The notes beneath the pieces were generated by a model. It saw only the letters and a list, made by a program, of their open reading frames with translations, searched no databases and was not told where the DNA came from. DNA of 64,000 nucleotides from Sarcophilus harrisii (lineage: Eukaryota > Chordata > Mammalia > Dasyuromorphia > Dasyuridae). A program made the translations under genes and the position numbers. Every line of letters begins with the position of its first letter. Positions within the stretch are counted from its first letter, which is position 1. Positions 32,541-43,570 of the stretch are shown piece by piece. Location of the stretch: assembly GCF_902635505.1 (NCBI RefSeq), contig NC_045431.1, positions 16,399,001 to 16,463,000 on the forward strand, written 5' to 3'.

Positions 32541-34365
32541 TGTATATGGGGGGTCTATGAGCCTTACTTTTATTCTGGTGGTACAGGCAATGGCCTGAAG
32601 TGCAGTGCCTTGCTACAATGGGGGCCTCATTGATGTAACATGAATTTATAACACCCGGTTAGCATGATAATCAGTCTAAAAAGCAGTCATGAAGGCAGAG
32701 AGTGAAAAATCAAGACCTGGATTCAAGTTTTGATTATGAAACATGATAGGTGCATGTAAATCCCAATCCTTCAATTTCTCCAGAAAACTCCAATACTTAA
32801 AGTTAAAGACAAACCATTGGTCTGTATTGGTGGATGAAATTTCCACCCTGGGAATTCCACACTAATCAGGTTATTGGTCTTGACCTCTCTCTCCCTACCT
32901 CAGCTCACCAAATCTTCAAGGATCTGACTTAGGCAAAGTCAAAAACAAATCTATTTTTGTTCTCTTTACATTGTATCGTGAAGTGGAGGGGATAACATGT
33001 ATATGAAATAATAAATACAAAGTTATTTCAGTAATGGAGTGGAGAAATAGAGTACTGGAACCTGAGGAGGGTAAATCAGAAAAAATCCTTATGTTACTGA
33101 GAGACATTTGAGCTGAGCCTTGAAGAAAGGTAGCAATAGCAACAGTTGCAAATAAAGGACAGCATTCTAGAGAGGCAAGAGACCAGAATGAGATAGGAAA
33201 AAGCCAAAGAGACCACTTACCATGCCTAGTGATGATTTTACAAGTTTACAAATCACTGTGAAAATACAGGATTTGGGTATTGGAGATTTCTATGATAATG
33301 ACACTAATATGACTGCATGAAATTAAAAAAAAATCAATAAGTTGCCTAAATTTTTTGTCTTTATGGTACCAGATGTGGATATTTAGAAATATCATCTGAT
33401 TGACTGAATGTTTTACTTTCCCTGAAGGTTGCAATAGGGCACAGGGAGATTCCATTTTATAGACTTCTTAAACAATTTGCTTCCATCGGGCTCTATTTGC
33501 TATTTTAAACAAAAAATTGTGATGACACTAATTTAATGAATAAAGAAAATTTAGCTGTGTGTGAGAGAGGACAGCATACATGATCAAAAATTAATGGTGG
33601 GGGGAAATATGACATTCAAGAGAGAGAATAGAAACACTTCAGCTGGAACTTTTCATCAAAATTTTGCATACTGATGAAATAATCAGTTTTATTTGGGAGG
33701 TAAGAGCTCATTTAAAATCATTTGCACCGTACAGAATTCTGCCCTGGATACCATTGATTAGGAATAAGAACAGTACACACACACACATATATAGCAGCTC
33801 TGGGAAGGTTTGATGTGAATTTAGTCCCTATTGGTTCAGTGGATATGGTCCTGGGGTTCAGAAAATGGTAAAAAAAAAATCTTGAATGTGTATTTTTCCC
33901 CATATGTAATGAGTCCATTTCTAACCAAAGAATTCAGTATTTATCCAAATTCCAGATTATCTAATTCCAAGTGACTCTTCTAACTTATAACCAACCACTA
34001 TAGCATGTTTTTTTGTCCTGTTTTCCCTAACTACAATCTTAGTAAATGTTGAGTATTCAGAAGATGAAAATACTTGGTATTATTAATAATCCAATGGTCT
34101 GTGTGGGTTGTGCATATTTTCCTCTCTTTTTTGGATTCTAGTGTAAGTCACTGCCTTGGACAAGTTGTTCTGGGGGTAACACAGAAAAATTTCCCATAAT
34201 TCTTCTTTTTTGGCCTTCCTTTGTACTGCTTATCAAAAGGAGACAAGAAGAATGTAATGTCTTTAATTGTTGTTATGAAACACATTTCCCCATCTCTTTC
34301 CATAGCAGATCCTCAGTATAGGACATAGATGTCATCCATGAATCTGTCTACATGACAGAGACTGG
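32541..34365. other. mostly unassigned intergenic DNA
   Basis: 33105-33205 resembles part of the ancient family at 18950 (GAGCTGAGCCTTGAAGAAAG, then AGCATTCTAGAGAGGC). Elsewhere nothing is recognised. Confidence 0.4.
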
Positions 34366-34369
34366 ACCC

Positions 34370-34490
34370 AGAATGTTAGAATTAGGAGGAACAGTAAAAT
34401 TTATTAGAGATTATTTAGTCCAATAATCATTTTATAGATGAGGAAATAGAAGCTCAGAAATGTGAAGTGAGTTGTTAAAAAATATGCTAT
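34370..34490 (-). mobile_element. MIR-type SINE
   Basis: The + strand shows AATGTTAGAATTAGGAGGAA, TTTTATAGATGAGGAAATAG and GCTCAGAAATGTGAAGTGAG. Confidence 0.6.
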
Positions 34491-34499
34491 GAATTAATA

Positions 34500-36835
34500 G
34501 GACTGTCTTAGTCTCCACCACAACTTCCCAACCTCCCATCCCTCTGTTGTCTCCCAGTCCATCATCTCTGCACTAGTTATGTTCATTTCCTTTCCCCATC
34601 TTGATGGTGAACAAGTTTAACTACAAGGCTCTCTTCTCTTGAGTTCCTCACCTTCTTATCCCATCACCAATCTTGCCCTGCCAATACTCAACCGTGAAGT
34701 ATTCCTACCTTTAATCTTATTGTTGAAGGTAGAAAAATTAACCAATTTGTGATGACTGACTCCAGTCCAAATTTGTTACATAATCTCCTCTGCATCTTCA
34801 GTGCTGCAAAGGGATACTTTAAAAACTCTCTAATTAACTCACTAACCCATTCCCCACAGCAGCATTCCAACCTTTTCACTCCTCCTCAGAACTCCCATGG
34901 CTCTTTGCTGTCAAGTCTCTCAGTGAGAACTTTGCTTCATATTTCACTAAAAAAAATTGATTCTTTTCTAAGAGGGCCCTCCTTTCCTTTCCTCTTCATC
35001 TCATATCATACAAATGTGTTCTGCCACTGTCTCCTTCACTTGTCTCACATGAACAAGTGGTCTTCTTGCCAAGGCAAACCCTGCTACCCCTTACACAAAT
35101 GATCCTATTCTAGTGTGTCTTTATCAGCAAATTCCCCCCTCTTTCATTCCTACTCTCTCTCACTTATTTTCAATCTCCTGCTCTACTAGCCCATCTATGC
35201 CCATGACTCCCTCATCCCAATAAAGCTCTCACTTGACGCATCCATCCCTGCTAGCCATTTTTCCATATCTAGTTTCCCTTTTGTAGCTAAAACCCTTGAG
35301 AAGAAGGTTTACAATGAATCCCTTACTCCATCCTTAAGTCCCTACAGGGTGGCTTCTGACATCATTCATATGAAGTTATTAATGATGAAACTATTTTCAT
35401 TCAAAATATTGCTGTTATTATCATAGAAATTTCCAATTCATAAATTCTGGACTTTCATAGTAAATCATCAGTGTTAGATCCTCAGTGGTCATCATGACTA
35501 ATCTCTTTGGTCTTCTCCATATAACACATTTTGTTCTGGTTTCCCACATCTTGAATACTCTGTTGTACCTTTGGAATCAAATCAATCCTCATCTTTCTTG
35601 ATCTCTCTGCAGTTTTTGGCGCTATTAATCATTCTCTTTCTTTTTAATGATGTCTTTTCTCTAGCTGTTCAGGACACCTTTCTCTTCTGATTCTCCTCCT
35701 ACCTATCTGATATCATCGATCTCCTTTGTTGGATGTATAGTTAGAGCATGACTACTAACTGTGATTGTCCTGTCCTGGGCTCCGTCCTAGGCCTTCTTAT
35801 ATTCTCCCTTGATACTATTTCACTTGGTGATCTCATCAGCTCCCATGGGTTGAATGACCATTTCTATGCTGAAGATTCTCAAATCCACTTATGCAGCTCT
35901 AACTGATCTCTTGTCTCAGGCCCTCTCAAAATGGATGCCTTATGAGCATCTTAAAGTCAACATGTTCCAAACAGAACCCATTATCTTACCCTGTAACTCC
36001 TCCCTCAATGTCCCTGTTACTGCCAAATGTACCCCCATCTTCCCAGACTCCAGGTTCACAGTCTAGAGACCATCCTTGACTTTCTTTGACATCCAAAGCC
36101 TTTAGATTTTATCTTCATAACATCTCCCAAATGTGTACCTTCAGACACCAATTGCCTTCTACTCTATGCTCACTTTCCCTTAACATTCACACCTGGATTG
36201 CAATAGCCTCTTGGTTGAGTTGCCTCAAGTACTTTCCTACTAAAGTTTATCTTAATTAAATATGAGATTATTAAAATACAAACATTAATTAAATATAATA
36301 TGTAAGTATAAAATATAAATCAAATATAAAATCTACTGTTATCCAAAGGCCTTTACAATTTCCACCCTCAGCCCATGCCTTTCTATTCTTCTTGTATCTG
36401 ATACCAACAACCCTCCTGCTCCCCTCCCCTCTCCTCCACTAAGTACTTTGAGATCCAATGCCATCCTCCTTCTGTATTTCCTCAAACAAGACTTTCAACT
36501 TCCCAACTCTGGACCCCATACTTAACATTCTCTGCTTCCCCATCTCTGTCTCCTATCTACCTTCCCTGGTGTCTTTCACATCAAGTTAAAACTCAAATTA
36601 CACAGAAAGTGGCTCCTAATCCCCTTTAATTTTAGTGCCTTCCCTCTATTGACTATTTCCTATTTATCCTATATTTAGCTTGTTTGTACATAGTTGTTTA
36701 CATATTGCCTTTCTCATTAGACTGTGAGCTCCTGGAGAAAAGGAATTGTCTTTTGCCTTTCTTTGTATTCCCAGCACTTAGCACAGTACCTATAAACTAA
36801 TAGGGGCTTCATAAATATTTTTGCTTGACTTACTG
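34500..36835 (+). mobile_element. long L2 LINE with ORF2 remnant and 3' end
   Basis: Landmarks of the L2 ORF2 and 3' UTR come in order: GGTGGCTTCTGACATCATTC, CTTGATCTCTCTGCAGTTTT, CTGGGCTCCGTCCTAGGCC, GGTGATCTCATCAGCTCCCA, AAAGTCAACATGTTCCAAAC, CATTGCAATAGCC-type words, AGACTGTGAGCTCCTGGAG and CAGCACTTAGCACAGTACC. At about 2.3 kb it is the longest LINE in the window. It is heavily decayed, with no long frame. Confidence 0.75.
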
Positions 36836-36949
36836 GACCCAAGATAAATCTGAATGGACATTTTATGAAGTCAATGAAATAATTACTTTTGCCACTTAAA
36901 GTATTACGATGCAAGCTTCTTCTCAGCAGACTTTCCCAGACTTCCACCA

Positions 36950-37290
36950 CTGTGACTCAGTTGCCTTCCTGCCCTCGATCATTCGCGCCAGTCCCTACTC
37001 CCATTGGCGAATTCCTATGGCATGCAAGGAGTCTCCATTTTGGGGGTGGCCCAGTATAGCCAAGCTTCTAGCTGGATTTCTGACTCAGATTACTTTTATT
37101 CTCTCCTATCTCTTTTCTGTGTTGTCCTCCCCATTAGGAAGCCAACTTACTGAAGGCAAGAATTGTTTCTTTTTGCTTGTAGACATTTTAAAGTGAATAT
37201 GTCCCAAAATGGAACGCATTATCTTACCCGGTACACAGAAATTGTGTTTGTGTCCTCAGCACTCAGCACCATGCCTGGTGCATTGTAAAT
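36950..37290 (+). mobile_element. second L2 LINE 3' fragment
   Basis: GTCCTCCCCATTAGGAAGCC, CTGAAGGCAAGAATTGTTTC, then GTCCTCAGCACTCAGCACC and ATGCCTGGTGCATTGTAAA. An internal AATATGTCCCAAAATGGAAC resembles the ORF2 part, so the copy may be rearranged. Confidence 0.5.
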
Positions 37291-39325
37291 TCTCAGTTCG
37301 TTCTTATCGCTTCCCCGTCTACCTAACTGAAAGTATTCTTTCTGTACATCAGATGGCAGACAAAGCAACAGGAACTCTATGCACTTCATCCTGTTCCCAT
37401 ACCAGTCTGTTCTCCTGCATTAGGGTTCTGTATTTCAAAGCTTCTTTTGTCCCCGAGAATTTGCTATGGTAGCATCCATTCAAAAAGTGTTCTTATGGTG
37501 TTATGGATCAATGTTTTCTCTAAGTGATTTCATCTTGGTAACATTTTGTTCTCCAGTAATGATATACTTCAGCACAGTATATTGTTTGCAAGTTCTTTAG
37601 GCTATTTTAAGGTGTGAATTCATTTTTTTCAGGATTTATAATCTGTAAGTCCATGAAAAATAGTCGCCTTCTGAGATATAATTCTAGCTACCTAGCTGCA
37701 AGATTTTGGGTAGGTACTAAATTTTTATAGCCTTTGGGGATGTGCTATGAGGTTTCTATAATTTCCTTGCATTAGTTACATGGATCGCTAATCTGGACTC
37801 CTTATAGATAACCCTTCTGTAACTTTTGGTAGCAATGACCTAATCTTCAAACTTTCCTTCAGTGCTTTTTTTTAGTAGTAAAAATCTACCTTCTCTTCCC
37901 TCACTATTTTTTTAAATTTTTTTTCTTCCCTCACTATTAAAAAACAAGAAAAACAAAAATCCCTGTTACAAACCTATTATAAATATATATAATGGAGGAA
38001 AAAAATCCCCATATTAGCTGTGTGTGTGTGTGAAAATATACTCTGAGTATCTAATACATCATCTAATATATACATATATAATACATCTGAGTATCATATT
38101 TTATATAATCATATTTTATAATAAGTTAGGTAGCATGTTTCATCATGACTTCTCTGGAATTGTTTTTGGTTCCTAAATCTTTCAGTTTTTTGCTTTTATA
38201 ATTCAATGTTCCTTTATTGAAATATTGTTAAGTCCAGCCAGCTGTCTCTCGTTAAGGATTTTTTAAAAAAGTTTTGGATTTTAGCTGTTTCAGAATTCAT
38301 ATGGTGCTAAATAACCTTTATGTTTGAGAAATCCAAAGGCACATTCTACCAATATATGTGTGTGAAAAATAAATATATATGGACATACACATATATGTAA
38401 TACACATATATGTAACAGATCATTCTTTTTTACTGCTCAGTGAAGTTATGTCTCTTCATTCCAAAAGTATTTTTGACTGATTAATCATATGCTCAATGTG
38501 CTGCTGTGCATATGCTAAGTCAGGGCAGTAACTAGGGTGGAATGACTGGTATTTTGTCTCTGGGTGCCAAAATTTAGAAGGAATTTAAAGCACTTGCAGT
38601 CTTCAGCAGCAATAGAAATAGTAAAGCTTATCACCCAGTTATCAAGAACAACAAATTAAAATAAGAAGATATCAAATGACCACTTCTCTTGCCTACACCC
38701 CAGGAGAGCTACTCCCTACCCTTGCCTCACTTCCCATGCTCCATTCATTCATGTTATCTTGACTTCTCTTCATCAACTGAACTTGTCTTGTTTTATACTG
38801 CTTGTTTCAGGTTTTAAAATGTTTAGCTTTGAATATGTTCCGTGGGATGCATGGAATTTAGTTCCATAATTTTAGCTAGTTTTCTATCCTAAGTCAGGCA
38901 AGATCTCCAAAGACTATTCCATTTTTAAGTGTAATCCTCTCCCTTCTCTGAGGCATTCCTCATTTTGCACCTTGTAGCCTCAAGTCAATTACACTGACTT
39001 CTGGGATAGGAAATTAGGGATTGTGCGATTGGTCTCAAGGTTAAGGAATTTTACCTCTGCTTAAAATGCAAAGCTGTTTATATGCACCTTACTATACTCT
39101 CTAGAGGGTCTGTGAATAAAACTAGCATCATTATAAACAAATCAAAATAAAAAGTAAAATAAGCAAAGTTAATTTACATTAGAACCTATTGTAGTTTGGA
39201 AAATCGTCTAGGTGGTTTGGTCTTAGTTTGTTTCTATCAAACACACTTTACTGCCCAATTCATATTTCTCTCTTGCTTGGTATTCCTTTTCTCCTGTTCT
39301 TTTTCTGGACCCCCGTATCTCAGTA
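37291..39325. other. unassigned AT-rich intergenic DNA
   Basis: Short TA/TG stretches lie at 37980-38110 and 38350-38415. No gene or family recognised. Confidence 0.45.
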
Positions 39326-39329
39326 AGTA

Positions 39330-39540
39330 TCTGAGACAGCTATTTGGTTCAGAGAATAGAGTGTTCAAACCATTCAACAAACATACATTTAATTGTGACA
39401 CTCTGGACAAGTCATTTAACCTTCCTCCCAGTCTTAGTTTCCTCATCCGTAAAGTGGAGATAATAAAATTTGCCTCACAGTGTTATTGTGAAGATCAAAT
39501 GAGATAATATACATATTTTGTAAACATTAAATAATAATAA
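39330..39540 (+). mobile_element. MIR-type SINE
   Basis: CTGGACAAGTCATTTAACCT, CTTAGTTTCCTCATCCGTAA, then ATGAGATAATATACATATTT. The 5' part is poorly kept. Confidence 0.75.
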
Positions 39541-40250
39541 TTATTATTATAATTATTGTATCTAGAACTTTCTAGGTTAGAAATGTCACATTAGATGAAC
39601 CCACAGCTCTGGACAAACAAAAAAATGCCTGCAAGATTGACAGATTAATCTGGTTCTTTTATGGACTCTTTTGAAATCACAGCAGCAGAAGCCGGTAGAA
39701 TCCTTATAATCTTGCCTTATTACACATAATATCTAGATTCACTCTGACTAGGTCACTTAATTGTTTAAAGGGGAAAAAAAAATGAAACAAAAATTTTTGA
39801 GGTATCAGCTAAACCCTGCAAGCCTTTGATGTATTGGAAATAAATGAATCTCCTTAAAGTCTTAGATTCCTAGGAGAAATAATTGCTCTCCAATAAGAAA
39901 TTATAATCTATGCCAAATTCCCTAAGCTTGATTATTAGCTTTGAAGAGTCGTAGTGATTTCTAACCTTCAGGTTCAACCATTTATTAGTTTTCAAAAAAA
40001 TTACTTTTCAGAAAGAATGGCTTGAGACAGTGTTATTCAGCTAGATCATTCAGAACTACCTTATACTTAATAACTACAATTCTTAAAAATTTTCAAGATT
40101 ACATCCTTAGAATTGAATAGAATCTTTAATTAGGATTAACAATGTAGGAGAAGATATTAGGAACTATCAGGACATAGAAAACATAGTTGAGTAATTTTAA
40201 AAGTTTACTTCATTGAATAGAAAGAAAAATTCTGGTCTTTTTAGGCAGTA
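39541..40250. other. unassigned AT-rich DNA
   Basis: Nothing recognised. Confidence 0.45.
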
Positions 40251-40251
40251 G

Positions 40252-40341
40252 TCAATATGACATTTCTGTCTAATATTCACTTTTATGTTGACTTTAAACA
40301 GCACTTTTCCTGTAAGGCAAGAAATTTCAGCCTTTCTTTAT
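40252..40341 (+). repeat. segment A of an inverted duplication
   Basis: It matches the reverse complement of 41884-41972. Shared words include TTTTATGTTGACTTTAAACA and CTGTAAGGCAAGAAATTTCA. Confidence 0.88.
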
Positions 40342-40424
40342 TTAAACCACCCTATATGGTCTTTACTTTTTCCAACACTCCTTTTCCCTTAGCAAGCTTC
40401 CTATTTGGCGTTTATTTAAATGTT

Positions 40425-40565
40425 TAGAATATTAGAACCATGGAATCTTAGAATGAAAAGGGAACTTAGAACTCGTCGGATCCTACTTCCTCTTCCATTG
40501 CTCACCCCCATTTTACAGATGAGAAAAACTAAAGGTCAGGCTATTTGATGACTCCTAGATTATAG
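40425..40565 (-). mobile_element. MIR-type SINE
   Basis: The + strand shows ATGGAATCTTAGAATGAAAA, GGATCCTACTTCC, then CCCATTTTACAGATGAGAAA. Confidence 0.65.
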
Positions 40566-41085
40566 TGGCTTACTGCCGGAGCTTGTCTCTTGATTTTATC
40601 CAGTGCTAAAGGGATTGCTTTTGAATTAAATGATTTTGGGGGAGTGGAGTGGGGAAGGATGTATCGAGAATTCTAGAGCATCTTTTTCATGATTCATTAA
40701 GAAGAGTGCTGGGTATCAAGTATTCCCTTTGTGTCCCTTTGTGTCACTTGGCTTCTCTGAAGTGGAGTTTGTTCAGTTATGAAATGAAAGTACTGAACTA
40801 GAATTCTTGTTTCCTTTTTCTATTAGGTTTTTTAAAAAACTTTATGACAATGAATTTGATGAATGTATAAAAAAAGAACAAGGACTAGGAAAAGAGTTGG
40901 ATTTTTAAATATATATGAAATTTAGCATAGTTGTTCTGATATTGCCTTGTTGATCTGTGTTCTCTTCTAAACTTCCTTCTTATTCTTTTCTGTGTATTTT
41001 TAAAAATAGATTTTTATTACGATAATTTGTTTTTATTTCATTTTTGCATTAATATATTTTATTTCATTAACTATTTCTGAATTAT
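40566..41085. other. unassigned DNA
   Basis: Nothing recognised. Confidence 0.45.
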
Positions 41086-41089
41086 GTTG

Positions 41090-41515
41090 AAATTACCATT
41101 TATTTTTTTTTAAATTTTGAGTTCCAAATTCTTGCCTTTCCTCTTACTCTTTCCCCACTCCTTGAGAAGGCAAGTGATATGATATTGATTATACATGTGA
41201 AATCACACAAAACATATATCCATGTTATCCATGAGAAAACATAGTCAAAAATAAGGAAAATGAAGTTTAAAAATATAGGATTCAATCTACACTCAGTTCA
41301 TCAGTTCTCTCTGGAGGTGGATGGTATTTTTCATGATGTGTCCTTTGGAATTGTCTTGGAGCATATCTTGATTAGAATAGTTAAATCTTTTTACAATTGA
41401 CCATCCTTATAGTACTGCTGTTACCGCATAGTTTGTTCTCCCGGTTCTGCTCATTTCACTTCGAATCAGTTCATATAAATCTTCCCAGGTTTCTCTGAAA
41501 CCATCTTTTTAATCA
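41090..41515 (-). mobile_element. L1 3' end
   Basis: The + strand shows AATTTTGAGTTCCAAATTC, GAGAAGGCAAGTGATATGAT, TCTCTGGAGGTGGATGG, CTTTGGAATTGTCTTGGAGC and TAAATCTTCCCAGGTTTCTC. Confidence 0.88.
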
Positions 41516-41636
41516 TTTGTTTTAACAGTTTAAAGTCATTTAACTTAGGTAGAATTATCCTTTTTATTCTATTAGCACTAGCTATCCATGAGCAATTCAT
41601 ATTTCTCCAACTGTTTAGAACTGATTTTGTGTGTAA

Positions 41637-41972
41637 TCCCCTTCCAAAAAGGCATCCAAATTCAGCAACATACACACTATACAGTGAACCTCTCAAGGGC
41701 TTTCTGAAGAATTTTGGAATTGCTTGTTCGACATGGGAGCCACTGACAAGAGACTGCCCAGCATGGAATGTCTGAATCAAAGAAGGTTCTGTGTTCTATG
41801 AAGGAAGCAGAACTGCAGGAGCTCCAAAGAAATGGATCATGTGTAAATTTAGAGACATCTCAACTCTTAATGTTCTTAATGTTATAAAGAAAGGTTGAAA
41901 TTTCTTGCCTTACAGGAAAGGTGCTGTTTAAAGTCAACATAAAAGCAAATATTAAACAGAACTGTCATGTTT
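41637..41972 (-). repeat. inverted copy of segments A and B
   Basis: Read on the minus strand, this is segment A (41972-41884) followed closely by segment B (41876-41637). The direct copies of A and B are at 40252-40341 and 42730-42958. Shared B words include TTGTCAGTGGCTCCC, AACACAGAACCTTCT and TTCAGAAAGCCC. Identity for B is about four in five bases, by eye. Confidence 0.88.
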
Positions 41973-42039
41973 TGTAATTGTATTCATGTAGTCCTTGGGT
42001 TTCATCTATAACCCTCGTAGACTCCCAAGTATTTTAGAT

Positions 42040-42370
42040 TGTCTGAAATTATTTTAAATAGAATTTCTCTCTCTCTCTCTCTCCCTGATGGGATTTATTA
42101 GTAATATATAAAAATGCTAATAATTTATATCGGTTTATTTTATATCCCGCAACTTTATTAGATTGCTATCTATTGTTATTTGTTGTAATAATTTTTAATT
42201 GGTTCAACTAGTTTTTAGTGGATTCTCTAGCGCTCTCGAAGTATATTATCTGCGAAGTGTGATAGTCTTTTATTCTCATTGCTTTTTAAAATGCCACTTA
42301 TTCGCCCCCCCCCCCCTTTACTGCTACAGCTAGCATTTCTAATACTATATTGACTGATAGTGGTGATATT
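42040..42370 (-). mobile_element. L1 ORF2 fragment
   Basis: The + strand shows AATTATTTTAAATAGAATTT, GATGGGATTTATTAGTAATA, GTTTATTTTATATCCCGCAA, TGGATTCTCTAG and ACTGATAGTGGTGATATTAG, interrupted by short CT and C runs. Confidence 0.75.
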
Positions 42371-42729
42371 AGTTTCAATTTCTCTCTCTCTCTCTTTTTG
42401 TTTTTTTGTCTTTAAATCTTGGGTTCCTCTCTGTATCCTTCTGCCTATCTACTTCCCAAAGACTGACTTTTTAAAACAAAGTTGTTGTTTTTTTTTAAGA
42501 GGAAGAAGAAAAAAATGGTTATGCTTTTTCAAATAGATTAAAAATGGTGACATGTTCAGGGAGTGTGCGTTGCTTGTATATATCATGAATTATCTCACCC
42601 CATATAAAGTTGGTTCTTTCGTTCTGGAAGGGCCACAATGATACCTCCACTTTGGAGTCAAGCTACAGGGGATCTGACCTGGGCAAGCTGGGAAGGTTCT
42701 ACCGTGGGTCAGGCACAAACAGTCCACGT
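42371..42729. other. unassigned DNA
   Basis: It contains a CT run at about 42380-42400 and nothing else recognisable. Confidence 0.4.
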
Positions 42730-42958
42730 GAACATGAAGAGTTGCCATGTCTCTAAATTTCCACATGGCCCATTTCTTTTGAGCTCCCGCAGTTCTGCTT
42801 CCCTCAGAACACAGAACCTTCTATGATTCAGGCGCGCCACGCTGGCCAGTGCCTTGTCAGTGGCTCCCCTGTCCAACAAGCAATTCTTCAGAAAGCCCTC
42901 GAGAGTGTGGATTGTATAGGGTGTAGGTTGCTGAATTCGGGTTCCTTTTGGAAGGAGA
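42730..42958 (+). repeat. segment B of an inverted duplication
   Basis: This is the direct copy of B, about 500 bp before TBC1D19 exon 1. It has gained or kept CpGs (GGCGCGCCACG) compared with its inverted partner, as expected beside a CpG island. Confidence 0.88.
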
Positions 42959-43071
42959 TGGGCGGACTTGTGCGTATGTTGCTCAATTTTGCTGTTTCAT
43001 TTGGAAGAAAAGGGGCTTCTGGGTTTTCTGGGGTACTCAGGTGTGGTGTAACTCAGAAAGAAAGTGGATCC

Positions 43072-43225
43072 TTCCTTCTTTCTCTCTGTCTCTGTCTCCC
43101 TCTCCCTTCCCGTCTTTCCCTCCTTTTTCTTCCCTTCCTTCCTCCCTCCCTTTGTCTCTCCCCAGTCCCTCCCTCTCTCTCTTCTCCCCTCCCTCCCCTG
43201 TCTTTCCTCTCTCCCTCCTCCCCTT
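43072..43225. repeat. CT-rich pyrimidine tract in promoter-proximal DNA
   Basis: About 150 bases of CTCC/CTTC repeats lie directly upstream of the CpG island. Glu/Arg/Lys-rich minus-strand frames here are products of it. Confidence 0.9.
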
Positions 43226-43471
43226 TGCCAGGCTCTCCGCCCAGGCCCTGCGCCACCCAGGAACTTTTGTGTCGGGGTCTTTGGGCTTTGGGGAGCGCTG
43301 AGGGGGACGGACCGGCCGGCCCTTCAGTTGCCTGGTAACGCCCGCGGAGTCCCGGTGTAGCGTCCAGCCGGGCTGGCGTCCCCGCCGGTACCTCGGACCC
43401 GGGGTCCCCTCTCGGCGCCGCCGCGGCTCGGCCTCGCCTCGCCCTGCGCCCTGGCCGGCCCCGCGGGGACC

Positions 43472-43570
43472 ATGCTGCAGGAGGAGGAGGACCTGTCCCT
43501 GACCATCGCCCATATCGTCCAGAAGCTCAAAGGCTCCCGGCTCTACTCGCAGCTGGAGCGCCAGGCCTGG
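43472..43570 (+). CDS. TBC1D19: TBC1D19 coding exon 1 (1a)
   Basis: This exon encodes residues 1-33, from MLQEEEDL to LERQAW. It ends on a codon boundary (TGG) followed by the donor GTGAGG at 43571. The ATG context is ACCATGC. It lies in the strongest CpG-rich part of the window. The frame stays open into the intron to 43924, which is an effect of the GC-rich intron and not extra coding sequence. Confidence 0.93.

Noticed and set aside
1-43000. Search for CCKAR exons upstream of TBC1D19
   Set aside because: No seven-helix receptor segments are seen on either strand; the gene, if syntenic, is outside the window.
42823-43338. 171-codon + strand frame upstream of exon 1a
   Set aside because: It runs through duplicated segment B and a CT tract; no splice or protein evidence. 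The likeness to a minus-strand frame at 41466-41780 comes from the DNA duplication.
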